64,000 bases of DNA from Eonycteris spelaea (GCA_003508835.1 PUFA01000685.1:1-64000), one strand, 5' to 3'; shown: positions 1-13,831, counted from the stretch's first letter. Notes: a model not told the origin generated them from the letters alone. Translations and numbers: made by a program.

Positions 1-504
1 CCTTAAAAATTTTCACCCGAATTTGAACCAAAAATATTTGGAAAATCCCAATTGTTTTGTGAATTGATATGGGTTTCTAAAGAAAAATTATTTCTCAAAT
101 GGTCATATCATCTCAAGAATTTTATTTTGTGTTACCAAGTAATATTCATGTGTTGTATTACTCACATATAAGAAATTATGCTTCTTGACTAAGTTTGTCA
201 ACATGATGTTTTCAAAAACAAAACAAAACAAAAACAAAAATCTGAAATACAATTTCACTTTGGTCTCTCATTCTATTTTATTTCCTTTTAAGTCCTCTTA
301 CTCATAATGTGAATTTTAATAAAATGCTGGTTTTTAAAACTGGACTCCTGCATTTTTACCCTTATTGAGTTAAGCATCTACAATGCCTACCACAGTCCCT
401 GAAAAAGATTGATTATCAAATATGTATCTCCAGGTAGAATTTGAGGAAAATGGAAATTTGATAAAGAGATATACCTCATATACTCTTTAGAAAGAATTCA
501 CCTA

Positions 505-532
505 AATACTAGGAAGCAATTCTCCTAGTATT
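505..532. repeat. Perfect 10-bp inverted repeat (stem-loop)
   Basis: Arms aatactagga and tcctagtatt are exact reverse complements around an 8-nt loop. The structure recurs in the later units. It keeps both arms but has a changed loop in U4a (about 22277), and one arm base differs in U6a. It lies ~0.9 kb upstream of the first-exon block. No function is known to me. Confidence 0.7.
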
Positions 533-1385
533 GCATTGATTACTATGTTTCTTTTCATGCTGCAATCTACTCCTGTAGTATAGAAGATGGATTCCATGTG
601 TGAGGGCCTGTTTTCACTGAGGTGAAGAATGGTTAGTGTATTTACATTTTATAACTAAATTACCTTTCTGTTTGTCCTCCAAAATTTCAGTCCAGCCTAC
701 AAATATGATTCCTATAGAAAAAATATCTCCACTTTTCTTAATTTTGTCATAACCATTAAATGTTAGGTGTTTTTTCTTGAGTTTTACATATTCATCTTAT
801 TGTTGTTTCAAGGGAGAGATCTAGAAACTTCTCTCACTCCAGTATGTTTCCTTTCCCAATCCGTCCCACTTTATTCTATGAGCTTCCCTTGCATAAGGCT
901 TTTGTGTTAAAATCTTCCCCGAAGTAGAAGGAAAAATTCAAAAGTCTACTTACTCTGGTGGTCTAATGAATCCTACACTGCATAAAGTAAATGTCATCTG
1001 AATTAAAGCCTTTATGCATTAAATTAGGAAATATGATTCATTCTGAAAAATAAGGTCCACCATGCTACTTTCAATATGTCTGTCTAAATGCATACATCTA
1101 TGTTATCTTAATCAAGCATTAATTCTCTCCAAATTTTTTTCAAGTTTCTTTTCTACCTCAAAGGTGACATTATTAATGAGTCTTTGTTGTGCATATGCAG
1201 GTGTGTTTATTTTTGAGAATGCCAGGCAAAAATGTACATATATGTATACTTATATACACTCCGTATGTGAAATTATTCTTAAACTCACCAAATCTTTCTA
1301 AACATTTCCTTTTTAACAACATTCACCTGAACTAGATTTCTCAGACTAGACTTCTGAGAGAACTTTATCTCAATGATGGGATAAT

Positions 1386-1795
1386 GTTCTGGGAGGTCGA
1401 GATAAGGTGAGACCTCTTGCAGGTAGGAGAATCATGAAGAAGGAATAACAAAAACAGGATTCACTTGACTTCTAACCTGGTCCTTTGAGAACACAGAATT
1501 AACAGTAGTCCATCCAGACCAGTGTCCCACAGGGAAATCGGTGCTCAGAAGTGGAGTAATATTGGAAACAGTGCCTAATGAGCAGATAAATGAAGCAGAA
1601 CTATCTCTTTTCTGTATGTGAAAGCTTGGCTTTACAAGACCTGTTTGTTTTTTCGATTCCTAAGTCTGAGTGGGACCAATGCTTTACTTCGTCTTGCTGC
1701 CTTGTCTGGGAACACAGCTTCAGCCTCCATCATCAACATCCAAGGAGGCATTCAGACTTCCACAAGAAGTCCTCTCCTTCAGAGACCCCATTGAG
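1386..1795 (+). promoter_or_regulatory. Promoter-proximal block and non-coding first exon of the U1 OR
   Basis: A ~400 bp stretch that is conserved not only between the tandem units but also, in reverse orientation, in the two C blocks upstream of the minus-strand ORs. Elsewhere, units and C blocks share no recognisable non-coding sequence. It ends in a strong splice donor (gag then GTGAGT; intron begins at 1796), identical in placement in all copies. OR genes usually have one or more 5' non-coding exons and a single coding exon, so I read this as exon 1 with its upstream control region. The transcription start is not visible. It faces the OR acceptor at 6329, giving an intron of ~4.5 kb. Confidence 0.7.
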
Positions 1796-3337
1796 GTGAG
1801 TCTGAGAGCCCAGCAGGTACTTCAAAAAGAGGGTCAGAGTGGATGGAACCTAAGAATTTCAATCTGACGTCTTCTGAGAGCCTACCCAGCCTTGCTCAGA
1901 GCCCAGAGATGGCCATGTTTGTTGGCTAGGTAGACTAATTAATTTATTTAATATGTAAATTGGAGTTATTTCTACCAACTTTGCTTTTTGGAACTTAATT
2001 CCTTATATATAGATAGGTATTTGGGAGACAGTATGAAAATTATATTTTTTTGTTGAATTTTAACAATTTATTATATTATATCCCCTCTCATTATTTTTAC
2101 ACATAAGGTTACAGAAGTACAAATTAGTAGTTGATAGTTGGTCACAGCGATAAGTAGCATGGCAAAGGGATGACATTAGCATTAATATGATGGCTAGATG
2201 GAGGGCCAGGAGCAGAGGGAGCAATTGGGGGGATCATTTTATGAACTATATATATGGCTAACCAAACTACTATATACTTGAAGCTAATTTAAATAAATAA
2301 ATTTAAAAATTATATGTCCTCACCATCTTTTGATGCACATTCTTTTGCATTCATTAAGGATCACATCTATGCTTTCCTAAGCACATCTGAATCGACTTAT
2401 GTTCATATAGGTAGAAATGATAATAGTAGATAGTACTTCCTCCGTAGTGTCTCAAAAGTATATTTTTATATTTATCTTACCAAGACATTGCCCATTATCT
2501 GGAATAAGAGACTCATAAAAATGTGAATAAATTATTGTATTTTATATCATTTCTTTTAGAATTAGTCTTACATAATAATCAACATGACAATACAGTCACT
2601 TAAATTTATTATTTTAACTTGGTCATATTTTCCCATTCCTTAACATTTGTTCTGTATAAATGCACATATTATGAAACCACATATGTAAGCAAAACGAGTG
2701 AGGTCCTTACTCTGTGGATCTCACGTGACACAAGATAAGGCCCAGTACAATGAAATGATTAATATGACATCATCTCCTTAGGGACAAAAGTATGAAAAAG
2801 GGCACCAAAGGTTACAGCATAAGCAGAATTTTATAGACTAAGTCTGGGGAGCACTTTTCATGTAAGATAAGGAAGAGAACCAGGACTAGTATACCCATCA
2901 GATGTGTTACAAAAACGTCAAAACTCAAAGCCCCAAAATAACAAAGGAAAGAATTTCACAAAGAACAGTGAGAAAAGGGTCAGGCTCATCACTCCTGGGG
3001 CATATAAAAACGGAGGTGGTCAAAATAATGTAGAATAAGTGCAGGAATAACAATTAGAACAGGGCTGAGGTGGACGCTGTGATAATGCCTGCGGGGTGGT
3101 AAAGACCTGGTGAGTGTGAGGTCCCTTGGGTCTGAGGGGATGGAACACCCATGCGGCTGTCTCTTCTCTCTGCACCTGACTCTCTGTGGGCTCGACATTA
3201 TCTCTTTTCCTTCATTGGCGAGACTTGGTCTGTTACAACTATTCTTTATTTATTTAATGCAGTGGATTCCAGAGTTCTTTATTTTGTAAGACATCTTTTC
3301 ATGTTGTGATCCAGCATATCTGCACACAATTACAGAA

Positions 3338-3338
<1 letters not shown>

Positions 3339-3379
<41 letters not shown>
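3339..3379. repeat. CA microsatellite in U1 intron
   Basis: About 20 CA dinucleotides. The same site carries a CA run in every complete intron of the array (10821, 18296, 34925, 42612), with differing length. Confidence 0.97.
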
Positions 3380-3381
<2 letters not shown>

Positions 3382-4347
3382 CTGACAGAGACCCATGAAA
3401 TGACTATTTATGTTCTCTATGTTTGAAACACTCTCATATTTTCTTTTATGACTTCTTGATTCTATTCTAGTTAATTCTTACAAACCAGTCTGACACGCTA
3501 CTGGGTCCTATATAGAATACAGAAAACATTCCTCTGGCATGTCCTCCACATCCAGGTCCAGTCTGTCTATCCTTCTCTTCCTTCTCTCATCATCAACAAT
3601 TTCTGGGAGAACGTTCCCTCACCGCTCTATGGATGTTTATTTATTCATCTACTGTTTCCAACTCAGCTAAGTCTGCTGTGAAGGTGGTGATGTATATAAC
3701 ATGCTGCATGCCTCACGCACTCACTCTGTCAAAGGAAGAAAAGACATAGAACTAAGAGAAACTCCACCATGAGCATCTTATGTAATTAACTTGATGAGAA
3801 AGTATCCTTTCCTGTGATAATGTTCAGAAAAAGAACAGGCTCATGAAGGAGAGGATGCAGGCAGCCTGAAAGAGGACAAGGAGTTTAGAGGACGGAGAGG
3901 GGTGAAAAGTTCCAAGTGTCTCTTGGGTAACACCAAGCAGAGAGAAGCGTGTGTGAAAGGCTCTGAGCCTTGTAGCTGTGGTGCCAGGTGAAACTGGGAG
4001 TCAGGTTCAACATTTGGAAGATTAATGTGAGCACAAGCAGGGCTCTATGTAGGTGAAGCAGGTGAAAAGTTCACAAGACTTGAGCCTTGTGTTTGAAGCT
4101 ACAAAATTTGTCTTCTGTCTGCATTGAGGAGTCACTGGGATGGAGTTGAATGCGGAGTCTTATGAACAGTTTTCAATATACAGAGATCTCCATGAGTCAA
4201 TGTGATTATCTATTTAGAGGGTTTCCAACCTGGAAAACATGGGAGGGATGGAAAAATAATATGGCTTGCAATTGGGCCTAGAGGCGGGAAAGCAATGGAG
4301 ATATTAGATGCAGAAAAAAATAATCAGCCTCAACTCGTCACAGTGGT

Positions 4348-4379
4348 AATCATTTATTTATCAACAGAAATAAATGATT
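4348..4379. repeat. Perfect 12-bp inverted repeat with 8-nt loop
   Basis: Arms aatcatttattt and aaataaatgatt are exact reverse complements around atcaacag. It is present in the OR intron of all units: 11824-11855, 19311-19342, 35948-35979 and 43631-43662. The U4b copy carries a matched change in both arms. Confidence 0.85.
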
Positions 4380-6345
4380 AACTTTGCTAAGCATATTACA
4401 TATATTGTTCAAACCTGTCACCGTTCTGAATTGATATTACTGTCTGCACTATTTGGGTGGGGTTATTAGCACTAAGAATGTCCAGCTGTCTCTCCTCATT
4501 CAAAAAATAAGAGGTGATAGATCTCAGAATCAATACTGGGTTTTCTGACTCCCAAGGTTTTGTGTTTAATGTTATTAACTGAAGTCTCATTTCAGCTTTA
4601 AAAATCCCTGCTTTTTTTCTATACATCGTATATTTACTTTTGTAAATCGTAGGTTTATTCTTTGCAAATCTTCTAGTAAGGTGTTTGATCTGTAAGGGGT
4701 CTTGATGCCATGAAGATATGCTCTTTTGTTTTGAGTAAATTGTTATTTGCTACTTTATTGATTATTCTGAGCATAAGGCAAAACAACTGTGGTTGGCATG
4801 TCACCATCACCGGAACACTTTTCTTTATCACAATCTCTCAGAGACCACCGGAAATTATTAGATCTACCCTGTCACTGTGAACTCGGTTTCTCTCTCTTAC
4901 ATCTTTTATCTCTCTGTTTAACTGCTTTTTAATGTACAGGCAGAAAATAGTTATATGAAAATGGAGCCCATTTTAATGTCAATTTGGGAACTATTAATGG
5001 ACTTCAAACTATTTCTATAACTTAATGGGACAAGGTAATCTGATATTATCTTGCCTTGTATTCTTTCTTTCCTCATTATTCTGTCTGGAGGTGAGTAGAA
5101 TCTTGTATTAACATGACTCCAGGAGGAATATAGTGTGTGTGTCTATGGTGTGAGTGTGTTGTTTGTGGACCATGAGCATTTCTCCATTTCTTGGGCAGAG
5201 GTACCTAGCTCATATACTATAAAATGTGTTCTTATACCAGAATGTCAACCAGATAAATAAGAAAGCATCGCTTCTCCTCACAGGATCCCTTGCAAAGATA
5301 ATAAAGTTTAAGGAATAATATGAGATTGAGTCATTCCTGGTCTTGAAGTTTCACCTTTAGCAAACAGGTCATCTCATTCCTCGATGTTCTCTCACACCAT
5401 CACTATCATCTCACTCTTTTTATTCCCTCACCATCCCGATTCCTTTTGAGCCTTGATTACTTGAGACAAGTACCAGCCTCAAGACCTTTGCACTGCCTCT
5501 TTCTCACACAGCCTACACACTTCCCCAAATATTCCTGTCACGCCTGTATCTTCCTTGAGGTCTCAGTTCAAAGAGCATGTGATTTCAAGTTTTCTCAACT
5601 ACATTAAAAATAACATGCATATCTCTGTTCTTTTATACCTACTCTCTGTTTTTTTTTTTCAGAGCACATGAAGCATCTAACATCATGTGTGATTTTTCTC
5701 TACCCTATATTCTTTCTCTGTCTTTGGACTGTAGGTACTTCTGTTTTTCAGCACCCTGTTTTCCTTGATGAGAGAAAGGTCAGACTCAGCACATATTTCT
5801 CAATGAGCATGGTAGGTCCTCATTTCCTCAGAAATAAATTCATGAAGAAGGGACCAATAGTTGTAGCATAAGCAGGATTTTATGTAATATGTCTAAGGAG
5901 GAATTTGCATGTTGAAAACAGAATAGAACTAGGACCAGTGTATCCATCAAATATGTCATGAAAGAGGTCAAAGCTCAAGGTCGAAAATAACAAAGAAAAG
6001 TACCACAAGAAAAGTGAGACAGGCCAGCCTCATTTAGAAAGTGCCCTATGAAAACAAGGGTGCTCAAATAAACATGAAATAGGTACAGGAATCACAGAAA
6101 TTATACGAGAACGAATATCGCATTAAACCTAATAAAAAAATATTTATTTGGCCACTGCTGATAGTGGGATAGCAATTCCTATTTAGAGGTAAGATTATTT
6201 AAAAGAATCAGATGTCAATAACTCACATGTACCATATATATTTTACTGCAAAATACAAATTGTAGCACATCAAGATGCTAGCAATGACCATGATTGTTAA
6301 TTAATTCTGGAAATTTTTTTATTTCCCAGTCATAACAACCAACAC

Positions 6346-7316
6346 ATGGTACCGAAAATTATTCACAGATTACAGAATTCCTTCTAGTGGGATTTTCAGA
6401 GAAACCAGAACTTCAATCTCTCATATTTGGGCTTTTCATCTCCATGTACCTGATCGCCATGGTTGGAAACCTGCTCATCATCCTGGCCATTACCACACTC
6501 CCAACTCCAAACACCCATGTACTTCTTCCTCTCCAACCTGTCCTTTGTGGACATCTGTTTCACCTCTACCACCATCCCAAAGATGCTGGTGAACATCCAG
6601 ACACAGAGCCAAGTCATAACCTATAAAGGCTGCATCACACAGGTCTACTTTTTCCTACTCTTTGGAGTGTTGGACAACTTCCTTCTACTGTGATGGCCTA
6701 TGACCGCTTTGTGGCCATCTGTCACCCCCTGCACTACACAGTTATCATGAACCCCGCTCTGCAGATTACTGCTTCTGGTGTCCTGGATCATGAGTGCCCT
6801 GTATTCCTTGTTACAAAGCTTAATGGTATTGAGACTGTCTTTCTGTACAGTCTTGACAATACCCCACTTTTCTGTGAACTCAATCAGATGATCCAAATTG
6901 CTTGTTCTGACACCTTTCTTAATAACATAATGATATATTTGTCAACTGGACTGTTGGCTGGTATTCCCCTTACTGGGATCCTTTACTCTTACTCTAAGAT
7001 AGTTTCTTGCATTCGTGGAATGTCATCAGTTCAGGGGAAATATAAAGCATTTTCTACCTGTGTGTCTCACATCTCTGTTGTCTCTTTATTTTATTGTACG
7101 ATACTAGGTGTTTACCTCAGCTCTGCCTCTCCCCACAGCACACACTCAAGTGCAGTAGCCTCAGTGATGTACACGGTGGTCACACCCATGCTGAATCCCT
7201 TTATCTACAGTCTCAGGAACAAAGACATAAAGGTGGCTTTGAAAAGATTCTGGGGATGGCAGCTTATAACCAATAATGAATTTAGGGCTGAAGAACTCCC
7301 CATGATTGGGGGCTAA
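6346..7316 (+). pseudogene. Olfactory receptor, family 7-like, frameshifted as written (U1)
   Basis: Odorant receptors are seven-helix GPCRs on olfactory neuron cilia that signal through Golf. A splice acceptor (tttcccag, coding exon starting at 6330) sits 16 nt before the ATG at 6346. Family 7 blocks can be read in pieces: [16 protein letters not shown] and [11 protein letters not shown] near helix 1, [20 protein letters not shown] (helix 2), [15 protein letters not shown] (end of helix 3, about 6693), KAFSTCVSH (helix 6) and [14 protein letters not shown] (helix 7), ending at TAA 7314-7316. Breaks: one A is missing after ATG GTA CC, about 2 bases are missing near 6500, and one is missing just before MAYDRF (about 6690). 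A compensating indel pair at about 6757-6860 garbles the region after helix 3. Total length is normal. It is either a recent pseudogene or a gene damaged by sequencing indels; the U2 sister lacks the lesion near 6690. Confidence 0.85.
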
Positions 7317-8856
7317 AAGCTTTGAAGCAGAAAATGTGGAAATCGAATGTTCCTCTCTATCTATTTGCTGGAATACCTATTTACTTAATTTCCTTCTGTG
7401 TACAATGTAAATAATTCAGTTTATCATGCTTTCTCCTCTAGTATGTGGACATTTTCCCCCTTGTGTATTTTCTCAGCCTTAAAAATTTTCACCCGAATTT
7501 GAACCAAAAATATTTGGAAAATCCCAATTGTTTTGTGAATTGATTGGGTTTCTAAAGAAAAATTATTTCTCAAATGGTCATATCATCTCAAGAATTTTAT
7601 TTTGTGTTACCAAGTAATATTCATGTGTTGTATTACTCACATATAAGAAATTATGCTTCTTGACTAAGTTTGTCAACATGATGTTTTCAAAAACAAAACA
7701 AAACAAAAACAAAAAATCTGAAATACAATTTCACTTTGGTCTCTCATTCTATTTTATTTCCTTTTAAGTCCTCTTACTCATAATGTGAATTTTAATAAAA
7801 TGCTGGTTTTTAAAACTGGACTCCTGCATTTTTACCTTATTGAGTTAAGCATCTACAATGCCTACCACAGTCCCTGAAAAAGATTGATTATCAAATATGT
7901 ATCTCCAGGTAGAATTTGAGGAAAATGGAAATTTGATAAAGAGATATACCTCATATACTCTTTAGAAAGAATTCACCTAAATACTAGGAAGCAATTCTCC
8001 TAGTATTGCATTGATTACTATGTTTTTTTCATGCTGCAATCTACTCCTGTAGTATAGAAGATGGATTCCATGTGTGAGGGCCTGTTTTCACTGAGGTGAA
8101 GAATGGTTAGTGTATTTACATTTTATAACTAAATTACCTTCTGTTTGTCCTCCAAAATTTCAGTCCAGCCTACAAATATGATTCCTATAGAAAAAATATC
8201 TCCACTTTTTTAATTTTGTCATAACCATTAAATGTTAGGTGTTTTTTCTTGAGTTTTACATATTCATCTTATTGTTGTTTCAAGGGAGAGATCTAGAAAC
8301 TTCTCTCACTCCAGTATGTTTCCTTTCCCAATCCGTCCCACTTATTCTATGAGCTTCCCTTGCATAAGGTTTTTGTGTTAAAATCTTCCCCGAAGTAGAA
8401 GGAAAAATTCAAAAGTCACTTACTCTGGTGGTCTAATGAATCCTACACTGCATAAAGTAAATGTCATCTGAATTTAAAGCCTTTATGCATTAAATTAGGA
8501 AATATGATTCATTCTGAAAAATAAGGTCCACCATGCTACTTTCAATATGTCTGTCTAAATGCATACATCTATGTTATCTTAATCAAGCATTAATTCTCTC
8601 CAAATTTTTTCAAGTTTCTTTTCTACCTCAAAGGTGACATTATTAATGAGTCTTTGTTGTGCATATGCAGGTGTGTTTATTTTTGAGAATGCCAGGCAAA
8701 AATGTACATATATGTATACTTATATACACTCCGTATGTGAAATTATTCTTAAACTCACCAAATCTTTCTAAACATTTCCTTATTTAACAACATTCACCTG
8801 AACTAGATTTCTCAGACTAGACTTCTGAGAGAACTTTATCTCAATGATGGGATAAT

Positions 8857-9276
8857 GTTCTGGGAGGTCGAGATAAGGTGAGACCTCTTGCAGGTAGGAG
8901 AATCATGAAGAAGGAATAACAAAAACAGGATTCACTTGACTTCTAACCTGGTCCTTTGAGAACACAGAATTAACAGTAGAAATTCCCAGTCCATCCAGAC
9001 CAGTGTCCCACAGGGAAATCGGTGCTCAGAAGTGGGAGTAATATTGGAAACAGTGCCTAATGAGCAGATAAATGAAGCAGAAACTATCTCTTTTCTGTAT
9101 GTGAAGCTTGGCTTTACAAGACCTGTTTGTTTTTTCGATTCTAAGTCTGAGTGGGACCAATGCTTTACTTCGTCTTGCTGCCTTGTCTGGGAACACAGCT
9201 TCAGCCTCCATCATCAACATCCAAGGAGGCATTCAGACTTCCACAAGAAGTCCTCTCCTTCAGAGACCCCATTGAG
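8857..9276 (+). promoter_or_regulatory. Promoter-proximal block and non-coding first exon of the U2 OR
   Basis: Counterpart of 1386-1795, with the same GTGAGT donor (intron begins at 9277). The acceptor for the coding exon is at 13814-13815. An open frame of ~80 codons crosses the block, but it has no ATG start (the first codon is GTG) and its frame is not kept between copies. I therefore treat the exon as non-coding. Confidence 0.7.
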
Positions 9277-10818
9277 GTGAGTCTGAGAGCCCAGCAGGTA
9301 CTTCAAAAAGAGGGTCAGAGTGGATGGAACCTAAGAATTTCAATCTGACGTCTTCTGAGAGCCTACCCAGCCTGCTCAGAGCCCAGAGATGGCCATGTTT
9401 GTTGGCTAGGTAGACTAATTAATTTATTTAATATGTAAATTGGAGTTATTTCTACCAACTTTGCTTTTTGGAACTTAATTCCTATATATATAGATAGTAT
9501 TTGGGAGACAGTATGAAAATTATAATTTTTTTGTTGAATTTTAACAATTTATTATATTATATCCCCTCTCATTATTTTTACACATAAGGTTACAGAAGTA
9601 CAAATTAGTAGTTGATAGTTGGTCACAGCGATAAGTAGCATGGCAAAGGGATGACATTAGCATTAATATGATGGCTAGATGGAGGGCCAGGAGCAGAGGG
9701 AGCAATTGGGGGGATCATTTTATGAACTATATATATGGCTAACCAAACTACTATATACTTGAAGCTAATTTAAATAAATAAATTTATAAAATTATATGTC
9801 CTCACCCATCTTTTGATGCACATTCTTTTGCATTCATTAAGGATCACATCTATGCTTTCCTAAGCACATCTGAATCGACTTATGTTCATATAGGTAGAAA
9901 TGATAATAGTAGATAGTACTTCCTCCGTAGTGTCTCAAAAGTATATTTTTATATTTATCTTACCAAGACATTGCCCATTATCTGGAATAAGAGACTCATA
10001 AAAATGTGAATAAATTATTGTATTTTATATCATTTCTTTTAGAATTAGTCTTACATAATAATCAACATGACAATACAGTCACTTAAATTTATTATTTTAA
10101 CTTGGTCATATTTTCCCATTCCTTAACATTTGTTCTGTATAAATGCACATATTATGAAACCACATATGTAAGCAAAACGAGTGAGGTCCTTACTCTGTGG
10201 ATCTCACGTGACACAAGAAAGGCCCAGTACAATGAAATGATTCAATATGACATCATCTCCTTAGGGACAAAAGTATGAAAAAGGCACCAAAGGTTACAGC
10301 ATAAGCAGAATTTTATAGACTAAGTCTGGGGAGCACTTTTCATGTAAGATAAGGAAGAGAACCAGGACTAGTATACCCATCAGATGTGTTACAAAAACGT
10401 CAAAACTCAAAGCCCCAAAATAACAAAGGAAAGAATTTCACAAAGAACAGTGAGAAAAGGGTCAGGCTCATCACTCCTGGGGCATATAAAAACGGAGGTG
10501 GTCAAAATAATGTAGAATAAGTGCAGGAATAACAATTAGAACAGGGCTGAGGTGGACGCTGTGATAATGCCTGCGGGGTGGTAAAGACCTGTGAGTGTGA
10601 GGTCCCTTGGGTCTGAGGGGATGGAACACCCATGCGGCTGTCTCTTCTCTCTGCACCTGACTCTCTGTGGGCTCGACATTATTCTCCTTTTCCTTCATTG
10701 GCGAGACTTGGTCTGTTACAACTATTCTTGTATTTATTTAATGCAGTGGATTCCAGAGTTCTTTTTTTTGTAAGACATCTTTTCATGTTGTGATCCAGCA
10801 TATCTGCACAAATTACAG

Positions 10819-10820
<2 letters not shown>

Positions 10821-10857
<37 letters not shown>
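10821..10857. repeat. CA microsatellite in U2 intron
   Basis: About 18 CA dinucleotides at the same place as the U1 run. Confidence 0.97.
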
Positions 10858-10859
<2 letters not shown>

Positions 10860-11823
10860 CTGACAGAGACCCATGAAATGACTATTTATGTTCTCTATGT
10901 TTGAAACATCTCATATTTTCTTTTATGACTTCTTGATTCTATTCTAGTTAATTCTTACAAACCAGTCTGACACGCTACTGGGTCCTATATAGAATACAGA
11001 AAACATTCCTCTGGCATGTCCTCCACATCTCAGGTCAGCGTTGCCTCCTTCTCTTCCTTCTCTCATCATCAACAATTTCTGGGAGAACGTTCCCTCACCG
11101 CTCTATGGATGTTTATTTATTCATCTACTGTCCAACTCAGCTAAGTCTGGTGTGAAGGTGGTGATGTATATAACATGCTGCATGCCTCAAGCACTCACTC
11201 TGTCAAAGGAAAAAAGACATAGAACTAAGAGGAAACTCCACCATGAGCATCTGAATATGTAATTAACTTGATGAGAAAGTATCCTTCTCCTGTAATGATG
11301 TTCAGAAAAAGAACAGGCTCATGAAGGAGAGGATGCAGGCAGCCTGAAAGAGGACAGGAGTTTAGAGGAGGAGAGGGGGTGAAAAGTTCCAAGTGTCTCT
11401 TGGGTAACACCAAGCAGAGAGAAGCGTGTGTGAAAGGCTCTGAGCCTTGTAGCTGTGGTGCCAGGTGAAACTGGGAGTCAGGTTCAACATTTGGAAGATT
11501 AATGTGAGCACAAGCAGGGCTCTATGTAGGTGAAGCAGGTGAAAAGTTCACAAGACTTGAGCCTTGTGTTTGAAGCTACAAAATTTGTCTTCTGTCTGCA
11601 TTGGAGTCACTGGGATGGAGTTGAATGCGGAGTCTTATGAACAGTTTTCAATATACAGAGATCTCCATGAGTCAATGTGATTATCTATTTAGAGGGTTTC
11701 CAACCTAAAAACATGGGAGGGATGGAAAAATAATATGGCTGTGCAATTGGGGACCTAGAGGCGGGAAAGCAATGGAGATATAGATGCAAAAAAAAATAAT
11801 CAGCCTCAACTCGTCACAGTGGT

Positions 11824-11855
11824 AATCATTTATTTATCAACAGAAATAAATGATT
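11824..11855. repeat. 12-bp inverted repeat, U2 copy
   Basis: Same arms and loop as 4348-4379. Confidence 0.8.
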
Positions 11856-13831
11856 AACTTTGCTAAGCATATTACATATATTGTTCAAACCTATCACCGT
11901 TCTGAATTGATATTACTGTCTGCACTATTTGGGTGGGGTTATTAGCACTAAGAATGTCCAGCTGTCTCTCCTCATTCAAAAAACTAAGAGGTGATAGATC
12001 TCAGAATCAATACTGGGTTTTCTGACTCCAAGGTTTGTGTTTAATGTTATTAACTGAAGTCTCATTTCAGCTTTAAAATCCCTGCTTTTTTTCTATACAT
12101 CGTATATTTACTTTTGTAAATCGTAGGTTTATTCTTTGCAAATCTTCTAGTAAGGTGTTTGATCTGTAAGGGGTCTTGATGCCATGAAGATATGCTCTTT
12201 TTGTTTGAGTAAATTGTTATTTGCTACTTTATTGATTATTCTGAGCATAAGGCAAAACAACTGTGGTTGGCATGTCACCATCACCGGAACACTTTTTCTT
12301 TATCACAATCTCTCAGAGACCACCGGAAATTATTAGATCTACCCGGTCACTGTGAACTCGGTTTCTCTCTTTCATCATTTTATCTCTCTGTTTAACTGCT
12401 TTTTAAATGTACAGGCAGAAAATAGTTATATGAAAATGGAGCCCATTCTTACATGTCAATTTGGGCTATTAATGGACTTTGGAACATTTCTATAACTTAA
12501 TGGGACAAGGTAATCTGATATTATCTTGCCTTGTATTCTTTCTTTCCTCATTATTGTGTCTGGAGGTGAGTAGAATCTTGTATTAACATGACTCCAGGTG
12601 GATATAGTGTGTGTGTCTATGGGTGTGAGTGTGTGTGGTTTGTGGACCATGAGCATTTCTCCATTTCTTGGGCAGAGGTACCTAGCTCACATACTATAAA
12701 ATGTGTTCTTTATAGACACAGAATGTCAACCAACAATAAATAAGAAAGCATCGCTTCTCCTCACAGGATCCCTTGCAAAGATAATAAAGTTTAAGGAATA
12801 ATATGATTGAGTCATTCCTGGTCTTGAAGTTTCACCTTTAGCAAACAGGTCATCTCATTCCTCGACGTTCTCTCACACCATCACTATCATCTCACTCTTT
12901 TTCATTCCCCTCACCATCCCGATTCCTTTTGAGCCTTGATTACTTGAGACAAGTACCAGCCTCAAGACCTTTGCACTGCCTCTTTCCACACAGCCTACAC
13001 ACTTCCCCAAATATTCCTGTCACGCCTGTATCTTCCTGAGGTCTCAGTTCAAAGAGAATGTGATTTCAAGTTTTCTCAACTACATTAAAAATAACATGCA
13101 TATCTCTGTTCTTTTATACCTACTCTCTGTTTTTTTTTTTCAGAGCACATGAAGCATCTAACATCATGTGTGATTTTTCTCTACCCTATATTCTTTCTCT
13201 GTCTTTGGACTGTAGGTACTTCTGTTTTTCAGCACCCTGTTTTCCTTGATGAGAGAAAGGTCAGACTCAGCACATATTTCTCAATGAGCATGGTAGGTCC
13301 TCATTTCCTCAGAAATAAATTCATGAAGAAGGGGACCAATAGTTGTAGATAAGCAGGATTTTATGTAATATGTCTAAGGAGGAATTTGCTTGTTGAAAAC
13401 AGAATAGAACTAGGACCAGTGTATCCATCAAATATGTCATGAAAGAGGTCAAAGCTCAAGGTCGAAAATAACAAGAAAAGTACCACAAGAAAAGTGAGAC
13501 AGGCCAGCCTCATTTAGAAAGTGCCCTATGAAAACAAGGGTGCTCAAATAAACATGAAATAGGTACAGGAATCACAGAAATTATACGAGAACGAATATCG
13601 CATTAAACCTAATAAAAAAATATTTATTTGGCCCACTGCTGATAGTGGGATAGCAATTCCTATTTAGAGGTAAGAATATTTAAAAGAATCAGATGTCAAT
13701 AAACTCACACGTGTACCATATATATTTTACTGCAAAATACAAATTGTAGCACATCAAGATGCTAGCAATGACCATGATTGTTAATTAATTCTGGAAATTT
13801 TTATTTATTTCCCAGTCATAACAACCAACAC

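Larger units (their letters stand above)
1..7476 (+). repeat. OR-bearing tandem unit U1 (~7.5 kb)
   Basis: First of the head-to-tail units. The opening words of the window (ccttaaaaattttcaccc) recur at 7477 and 14961, which sets a period of about 7480 bp. In order the unit holds ~1.3 kb of AT-rich spacer, a conserved first-exon block (1386-1795), an intron with a CA microsatellite and a hairpin, and the OR coding exon near its right end. The unit start is arbitrary because the window opens inside the array. I saw no other gene in the intron. An A/C-rich simple stretch at about 214-239 recurs in the other units. Confidence 0.95.

Noticed and set aside
1500..1540. Possible EBF (Olf-1) site tcccacaggga in the promoter block
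   Set aside because: The spacer between CCC and GGG is three bases instead of the usual two, and the C-block copies read tctcacaggga. It is not a convincing site.
9032..9280. Open frame of ~82 codons over the first-exon block, partly similar to a frame in the C2 block
   Set aside because: It starts at GTG rather than ATG, the frame is broken differently in each unit, and the similarity is explained by conservation of the non-coding exon. It ends at the splice donor.
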